NCBI GenBank assembly: GCA_002427465.1
Contig: DIRC01000044.1
Location: forward strand, 43,237-59,554
From: Clostridiales bacterium UBA5446
GTDB lineage: Bacteria; Bacillota; Clostridia; Oscillospirales; Oscillospiraceae
DNA: 16,318 nt
Direction of reading: 5' to 3'
Numbering within the stretch: the first letter of the stretch is position 1; the number at the start of each line of letters is the position of its first letter. Below, piece after piece: positions 15,574 to 16,318 of this stretch. A model generated the notes under the pieces. The model ran no database searches. It had not been told where the DNA came from and was given only the letters and a program-made list of their open reading frames with translations. A program made the translations under genes and the position numbers.

Positions 15574-15618
15574 AAGCCACTATGGGCCATGCCTTAAAGG
15601 CATGGCCCATAGTGGCTT
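15574..15618 (-). terminator. Long perfect hairpin with minus-strand T-run
   Basis: A 20-bp perfect stem (15574-15593 with 15599-15618) has a 5-base TTAAA loop. On the minus strand the hairpin runs directly into TTTTT, the form of an intrinsic terminator for leftward transcription. On the plus strand no T-run follows. No minus-strand gene is visible to the right, so the gene it served appears lost or the element came in with other DNA. Confidence 0.6.
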
Positions 15619-15624
15619 GGTACC

Positions 15625-15665
15625 GGTGCTGAGTCAGGACTTTTTCGAAAAGCCAGTAATATCAA
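15625..15665 (+). repeat. Direct repeat, copy 1
   Basis: It begins GGTGCTGAGTCAG (15625-15637) and ends AGTAATATCAA (15655-15665). The same order of blocks (GGTGYTGAGTCAG, a TTT/GAAAA segment, AGTAATA) recurs 530 bp downstream at 16155-16199. Both copies follow a stable hairpin at short distance. The unit resembles no element I can name. Confidence 0.5.
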
Positions 15666-15684
15666 AAGTGAACCTGCATGCCTG

Positions 15685-15836
15685 ATCAAGGGCGGCGGCG
15701 CGGCTGGTGGCGGAGGCGGAAGCCGGAGGTCATTGCCCACTCGCTACAAACCCAACAGTAGGTTGAGCAAATATAAATATGGGATTGGTCAAATTCAGAT
15801 AATCCAAGAGGTCCGGACTTGCCGCTAAATAACTAA
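15685..15836 (+). pseudogene. Remnant of a polymorphic-toxin C-terminus (tentative)
   Basis: Two frames give protein-like text. Frame one (15685-15783) reads a Gly/Ala-rich linker, then SLPTRYKPNSRLSKYKYG. Frame two (15783-15833) reads DWSNSDNPRGPDLPLNN and stops at 15834. In my memory of Rhs/contact-dependent toxin tails, a PNS-containing segment is followed some tens of residues later by a W-x-NPRGP-x-PL ending, so the fragment looks like such a tail with the middle deleted and the frame shifted at about 15783. There is no start codon or N-terminal body here. The next frame starts 4 nt later, as immunity genes do. The family assignment needs a profile search. Confidence 0.4.
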
Positions 15837-15840
15837 ACAG

Positions 15841-16092
15841 ATGAAATATATAAAGCTTTCAGAATTAATTAGCTAAATAAAAATAGATTATGATATTGAA
15901 TTTTCTTATAACGACCGCCAATATTCTATCACCAGTCCAATCGAAAGCGGCACAAGATTCATATCTTATTGAGAGTTTTATAAAGAGCCAAAAGACTATA
16001 AAGCTATAGAAGATTTCTTATCTTCAGCCAAGATCGAAGACGAACTGTTGGTGGATATTTTGGATTTAATAACTAACATAGATATATATTGA
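15841..16092 (+). pseudogene. Small AT-rich gene broken by two in-frame stops (possible immunity gene)
   Basis: From the ATG at 15841 one frame gives 83 residue positions interrupted by TAA (15874-15876) and TGA (15970-15972), ending at TGA 16090-16092. The pieces are MKYIKLSELIS, then IKIDYDIEFSYNDRQYSITS continuing to FISY, then EFYKEPKDYKAIEDFLSSAK continuing to ITNIDIY. This acidic, low-complexity-free text reads like a genuine small cytoplasmic protein. It resembles small Firmicutes hypothetical proteins of toxin-immunity loci, although I cannot name a family. The second stop fits a TGG (Trp) to TGA change. No Shine-Dalgarno precedes it. Its base composition is far more AT-rich than the fab operon, suggesting transfer. 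It lies 4 nt after the toxin-like remnant. Confidence 0.55.
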
Positions 16093-16100
16093 GGTATACT

Positions 16101-16190
16101 ATGAACAACAGCGGCAAGGTAAGGTTTTATCTTGCCGCTGTTGCTCATCGCGCGGGTGTTGAGTCAGAATTTAGAAAAATGAAAACCTAG
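16101..16190 (+). CDS. Possible 29-codon ORF (unsupported beyond start signals)
   Basis: An ATG at 16101 has GAGGT (16091-16095) 5 nt upstream, overlapping the stop of the broken gene before it. It encodes 29 residues beginning MNNSGKVRFYLAAVAHRAG. Its first half is also the stem-loop at 16106-16143, so the reading frame may be accidental. I do not recognise the peptide. Confidence 0.2.
   Translation: MNNSGKVRFYLAAVAHRAGVESEFRKMKT
16106..16143. repeat. Stem-loop after the broken small gene
   Basis: CAACAGCGGCAAG (16106-16118) pairs with 16131-16143; four more pairs, including one G-U, can close the loop to GGTT. It sits 14 nt after the stop at 16092, the position of a terminator, but no T-run follows on the plus strand, so the tail may have been lost. 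Confidence 0.55.
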
Positions 16191-16199
16191 TAATACTAA
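16155..16199 (+). repeat. Direct repeat, copy 2
   Basis: It begins GGTGTTGAGTCAG (16155-16167) and ends AGTAATACTAA (16189-16199). It matches the unit at 15625-15665 with a few substitutions and small gaps. It follows the stem-loop ending at 16143 by 11 nt. Confidence 0.5.
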
Positions 16200-16213
16200 T
16201 GGTTTGAGAACAC

Positions 16214-16250
16214 AAAAGTCGTCGGATCTTCTCAAATCCGACGACTTTTT
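16214..16250. terminator. Intrinsic terminator, active in both orientations
   Basis: AAAAGTCGTCGGAT (16214-16227) pairs perfectly with 16236-16249 around an 8-base loop. It ends in TTTTT on the plus strand and has the matching A-tract on the other side. No gene is visible immediately upstream on the plus strand; the nearest is the broken small gene. TTTGAGAA (16203-16210) is also complementary to the loop TTCTCAAA (16229-16236), giving an alternative pairing. Confidence 0.75.
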
Positions 16251-16318
16251 AGTGGATCAATTGGTGATTTTAGATATCAACCTTCACGTCTGCCGAGCTT
16301 GATATGACGAGAAAATTG

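Noticed and set aside
15423..15632. 69-residue plus-strand frame after the fab operon
   Set aside because: It starts at TTG without a ribosome binding site, runs through a perfect hairpin, and resembles nothing known to me.
15337..16318. tRNA, CRISPR array or intact insertion sequence in the gene-poor right end
   Set aside because: No cloverleaf, no regularly spaced repeats and no transposase-like reading frame were found; only a two-copy direct repeat and hairpins.

Overview
The window looks like chromosomal DNA from an anaerobic, GC-rich Gram-positive bacterium of the Clostridia; an Oscillospirales-like gut or rumen lineage is a guess from gene content. The basis is strong AGGAGG-type ribosome binding sites, a desulfoferrodoxin, FabK as the enoyl-ACP reductase, a four-subunit acetyl-CoA carboxylase embedded in the fab operon, a bile-salt-hydrolase/penicillin-acylase family enzyme, and a nickel-pincer LarA homologue.

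Layout. (1) 182-562 (+): a class II desulfoferrodoxin (superoxide reductase), separated by a bidirectional terminator from (2) a minus-strand operon 3527-752. This operon reads LarA-family racemase/epimerase, then the small (SAF) and large subunits of a split UxaA-family dehydratase, and is probably a two-step 2-hydroxyacid catabolic module. (3) 3895-4887 (+): a stand-alone choloylglycine-hydrolase-family amidase. (4) 5049-5624 (+): a TetR regulator. (5) 5754-15334 (+): one tightly packed operon acpP-fabK-fabD-fabG-fabF-accB-fabZ-accC-accD-accA-acyl-CoA synthetase, with several stop/start overlaps. It holds a nearly complete type II fatty-acid synthase plus malonyl-CoA supply; fabH is absent. 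It is driven by a promoter with perfect consensus hexamers (TTGACA, 17 bp, TATAAT). A perfect palindrome with two 18-bp arms runs from the -10 box across the start site and is the obvious candidate operator for the upstream TetR protein. (6) 15335-16318: a gene-poor, partly AT-rich region. It contains several hairpins, a short direct repeat, and what reads as a decayed polymorphic-toxin tail followed 4 nt later by a small gene broken by two in-frame stops, possibly its immunity gene.

How the genes work together. AccABCD makes malonyl-CoA, FabD loads it on AcpP, FabF/FabG/FabZ/FabK elongate the chain, and the terminal AMP-forming ligase can activate free carboxylic acids to acyl-CoA. The TetR protein probably senses an acyl ligand and gates the operon. 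The strongest unexplained items are the promoter/palindrome device, the fabH-less operon ending in a ligase, the LarA plus split UxaA pairing, small lesions in conserved parts of AccC and AccD, and the toxin/immunity debris at the right end.
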